Source of the DNA: Sinohyriopsis cumingii
Taxonomy: Eukaryota; Mollusca; Bivalvia; Unionida; Unionidae
Assembly (NCBI GenBank): GCA_028554795.2
Contig: CM068838.1
Coordinates: forward strand, 89,891,944 to 89,955,943
Length of the DNA: 64,000 nt
Direction of reading: 5' to 3'
The notes under the pieces were generated by a model. That model searched no databases, was not told where the DNA came from, and saw only the letters and a list, made by a program, of their open reading frames with translations. This document shows positions 60,650 through 64,000 of the stretch, piece after piece. The position numbers were made by a program, and so were the translations under genes. Every line of letters begins with the position of its first letter. Within the stretch, counting starts at the first letter, position 1.

Positions 60650-62850
60650 GTAATAGTTACTCTTGATAGGAATTTTCTCCATTGATCTGGAATTAAGGAG
60701 TCAGTTTGATGGAACTTACCAGAAGAAATATATGTAAGAGTTACTTCCCCTATGATTATGTGTGGATGAAATGGTAAATGTTTAAAATGTACCATATATA
60801 CTTGTGTACCTTTAGGACCCAACTGCAAACTGTAATTTGTTTGAATTAATCAGTGGAACAACATAGACCCCGATCTGCCAGAGTGCATATTGTTTTAGTA
60901 AATCGGTGTTTGACTTATTTACAGGTGTTGACTTATAAGTAATTTGTATTTGTTGGTTTTTCTTCATGATTAGGTATAATTGTTTTTTTGGACTTGTCCA
61001 AAATCGGATTCATGTTGTTCCTGACTAGAGACACTGATGTTTTTATTTTGTAAACAAATAATACATAGTTAAAATTTCCCTATGAGTGTGGGTTATATAT
61101 TAGGATCATTGCGTTGGACTCAGTCAGAGACATTATGTTCACCATGTTCTTTATTATAATTTTAGGTACAGATTTTATTTTGTTGTATATGTGTGTGTGT
61201 CAGTCCAATGAGCAGTACTCAGCTGGACAGATGTCAACCACTAATTCTGTATTTACTTTGTATGGGATGCATTTTGGGTTATATGTGTCATATATGCTCA
61301 TACTGACCAGAGAAGGTATGGGTGACTATAATTACCACTTGCTTTGAACAAGGGGAGAGTAAGAAAGCGCATGATCAGTCTCCATCAGTCATGATGCTGA
61401 TGTCACCTCAGTTGACACTTACCAGACCTGCCGACCCTTTCGATTTGAGCATCATCAGTCTACCTGTAATGATCATTTAAATACAGACTTACGGAATGAT
61501 AACAAAACTTACTGAAATACAGTTGTTTTGGTGAAATCTGGATGCTCGCCTGCCCGTGTTTGATTTGGATCTGGTTTCCATATTAGAATCAACAGAGTTG
61601 GTCAGGGAACCAGACTAACTTTACAGAAGTACTTCTGATGCTTTCAACTACATATATTTTTTCAAGCCGTTTCATATAGAATTTTCTCAAAATGGTGTCC
61701 AAGAAATGATGTGTGTTGGAGATGAACAATAAGCCTTTAAAGAGTTTAAATAGCACAGCAGAAGAATTTAATATTTCTTGAAGGAAGAAAGGAAGCATCC
61801 CCTACGTTGATTGGGCATTATGTGTTGATTTTGAATATGTAATGTCATAGTGGAGTTGATTCACTCTGGGATATTTAAAGATAAGCAAATTACTTCATTA
61901 AGTTGAGAGATAGGAAGGGGCTATTGAGCTTCATAGGGTTTGTCTGCAGTTTGTGAAACTGTACTCATGGTAATATGTACTTTGCAAACTTTTTCATTAC
62001 ACATAATGTTTACTGTTGCTAGATACTATTGGTAATTAAGGTGTATGTTCTTTATAACTTTTTTCACATTACTGTTGCTGCCTCTGTCTCTGATTATACT
62101 TTTGAAATTTTTAAATGCATATTTCCAACTTGACAACATCAGTCCATGATATTTTATTACACCTTACTGAAAATTGGTCTAACTTACAAAAAATTATTGA
62201 TTGCCTTATTGAGAAGGTCTTGTTATAGTTAGCAGGTCTGCTTCACTCCCTGTTGCCATAGACATTTAAGATTTTCATGAAAATTCAATGGGTCAGGATG
62301 AACATGGTAGAGCAACCCATCCAGACCAGTGGTATGCAGTTAACACAGATTTATCCCAGTACTGGCTGTGGTGATCTTTCCCAGGAAAGCCAGTCATTGA
62401 CTTGGGCTACCAGAGGCCATGGTTACTAATGACACCATTGCTACATGTAATTCAGTCTCAACCTATGCCTTCATTCCAAGGACTGGGTATGGTCATGGAT
62501 TTTTCCCTGTATATCTATTCCCAGCTTGAGGACACCAATAGTGCCAAGTGCCTGGCCATGACAGTTTTAGTGCTGACTCTCACCCATACACCAAGCACAT
62601 TAAATATACAGCTCTTCCCCATTATGATACAGTATTTGGAGCAGTATAGTGAAAATGATTGAATAGTGATCGCACTTTTGTTTTGGGGAGGGGATGAACA
62701 ACATGCTGTTACTTTTTTAAATAAATTTAAGTTTCTTTTAACTGCATGGTATTTATTCATTTAATTGTGATTAATAATTATATTTTAAAAAGTAAATAAA
62801 AATATACATATAATACCAAGCATCAGGTTGCTTTCTTTCAACCCATATTG
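60650..62850. other. Intron after exon 21; MITE relative at 60785-60960
   Basis: 60785-60960 (taccatatatacttgtgtac ... ccgatctgcc ... gacttataag) resembles the element at 47741-47961. The rest is AT-rich; frames such as 62402-62662 have no domain features. No U-box coding sequence was found. Confidence 0.5.
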
Positions 62851-63900
62851 TAACTCATCATTTGGTTTATCAGTTGTACAACAGGCATCTCTTCAATCAC
62901 TGTTTATCTTGAAATCTCACTTCCTAGGACCCTTTACCCTAAAGCTATCCACAGGATCCCATCAAGGCAAAAGTGGGAGCTCTTGCTTTTTGTTACTAAT
63001 TAAAAAAGAAGGGATGATATTTCTGTTTTAAGTTCTGTCATCCTGGATGAGATGGTTTATTCACTGTTTGTGAAGGACTAGCTTGAGACAAAGTGCATTT
63101 CTGGCAGATATTGGCTTACGAGATTTGGGTGGTCACCAATATAATAGCATTTAAGTGCAACTGCTCCCAAACTGACATCTTCCAAGCTGTGTGATAGAGG
63201 TCAGAGTCAGCATGTTGTTGCTTTTTCATCGGAGACCTTTGATCACAAAGGGCACTGTTGGACCTGGTAGCACAATAGGCTACATTCCAGTGTCATTCAG
63301 TAGCTTGATAATGATGTGGCTTACTCAAAATCCACAGGAACGCTCTGGTGGCCTAAGTGGTTAGAGCATCCACCTCAGATGCAGGTGGGTGTGGTTTTGA
63401 ACCGCAGCCGAGTCATACCAAAGACTTTTAAAAATGGTACTAGCTGCTACCTTGCTTGGCATTCAGCTTTAAGAGGTTAGTGTTAGGACTGGTCAGCCTG
63501 GTGTCAAGATAATGTGACTGGTTTGGACATGATGCTGCATGTCTGCAGCTTGATACCCCAGTGCAAGACATCACCATAAACTGCTACACTGCAGACATTG
63601 TAGCAGTATGACTGAAAAATTGTTAAAGCTATGTTAGAAGTCCAAGTCACACACATAAACTTCCACAGGTTTGCAGGAGTGCAACTTTTTCTCCTAACCA
63701 CATCCATGCATAAACCATGTGCTAACCTTAGCTGTTATCTCATATGAAACTTGAAACTAGTGCCAAAGGGAATTGGCTCCTATTTCTTATGCCCATTCTC
63801 CTAGGGTATCCTGATCAGGTGATGTATTTGAAGAAGAAACCAATTTTTAGGGTAGGTTTCTTTGATAGTACTTCTCTAATTATAATATGGGTTCACTCTC
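62850..63900 (+). mobile_element. Possible second DIRS-like fragment, interrupted by a SINE
   Basis: About 63165-63240 reads TDIFQAV, a stop, RSESA and FFIGDL, resembling the DIRS recombinase C-terminus (QDIIQAVGWRSEST-F-SFYLRDL). 'cctgatcaggtgatgtattt' (63810-63829) and what follows resembles 41605-41660 near the end of the first element. Heavily degraded. Confidence 0.4.
63345..63661 (+). mobile_element. SINE family A, full-length copy
   Basis: Head 'ggtggcctaagtggttagag', box B-like 'ggttttgaaccgc', body 'taagaggttagtgttaggac' and an ACACAC end. It is flanked by tccacagg at 63331-63338 and 63662-63669, the left copy a few bases before the head. Confidence 0.85.
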
Positions 63901-64000
63901 CAGTATACAATACCTCTTAAGTGGTAATTGATGCATCGACCAACACTCCAAGGTGAGACCACTCTCATCAGACCTCCCTTTTTGGAAACAAGACTTTTAG

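Overview
This window is eukaryotic DNA: AT-rich, with short coding blocks bounded by GT/AG splice sites and separated by kilobases of repeat-filled intron. The repeats point to a mollusc: two families of tRNA-derived SINEs (one resembling molluscan V-SINEs of the RUDI type), SINE tails ending in (AAC)n, DIRS-like retrotransposon debris, short inverted-repeat elements, and many minisatellites. The taxon is an inference from repeat style, not from a marker gene.

One host gene is recognisable and runs left to right across almost the whole window. It is the orthologue of ubiquitin conjugation factor E4 B (UBE4B, the animal counterpart of yeast Ufd2). Twenty-one consecutive internal exons between 3376 and 60649 join in a consistent reading frame (2,876 nt, about 958 codons). 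They run from the N-terminal 'DVDSGIE' segment through the whole Ufd2 core. The 5' exons lie before the window. The last exon seen stops just where the C-terminal U-box should begin, and no U-box exon is visible in 60650-64000. No complete second gene was found on either strand; the long uninterrupted frames are by-products of tandem repeats.

Layout: 1-3375, intron with a 54-bp array and SINEs. 3464-9433, intron with a 52-bp array, pogo/Tigger-like relics and a 106-bp copy of a downstream UBE4B exon. 9434-11557, three exons. 11558-14373, intron dominated by a 1.85-kb 38/40-bp minisatellite. 14374-25492, six exons with SINEs and transposon relics between them. 28032-32000, three exons, with two abutting inverted-repeat elements and a 45-bp array. 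36394-42121, intron filled by a degenerate DIRS-like tyrosine-recombinase retrotransposon with inverted terminal repeats. 42122-51572, five exons among several minisatellites and a long-TIR element. 51573-56648, intron with a LINE fragment, three arrays and a Tigger-like copy; its last array runs into the next exon. 56649-60649, the last two exons. 60650-64000, repeat-rich intron with a possible second DIRS fragment.

The most unusual local structure is at 55895-56660. A 70-bp array there appears to combine a transposon end with the 3' splice site and first ten bases of a UBE4B exon, placing ten copies of the splice acceptor in front of the real one. Other points of interest are the near-identical partial exon copy upstream of exon 2, a probable GC-AG intron, and the density of minisatellites in one gene. 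I did not find a clearly new biochemical system.
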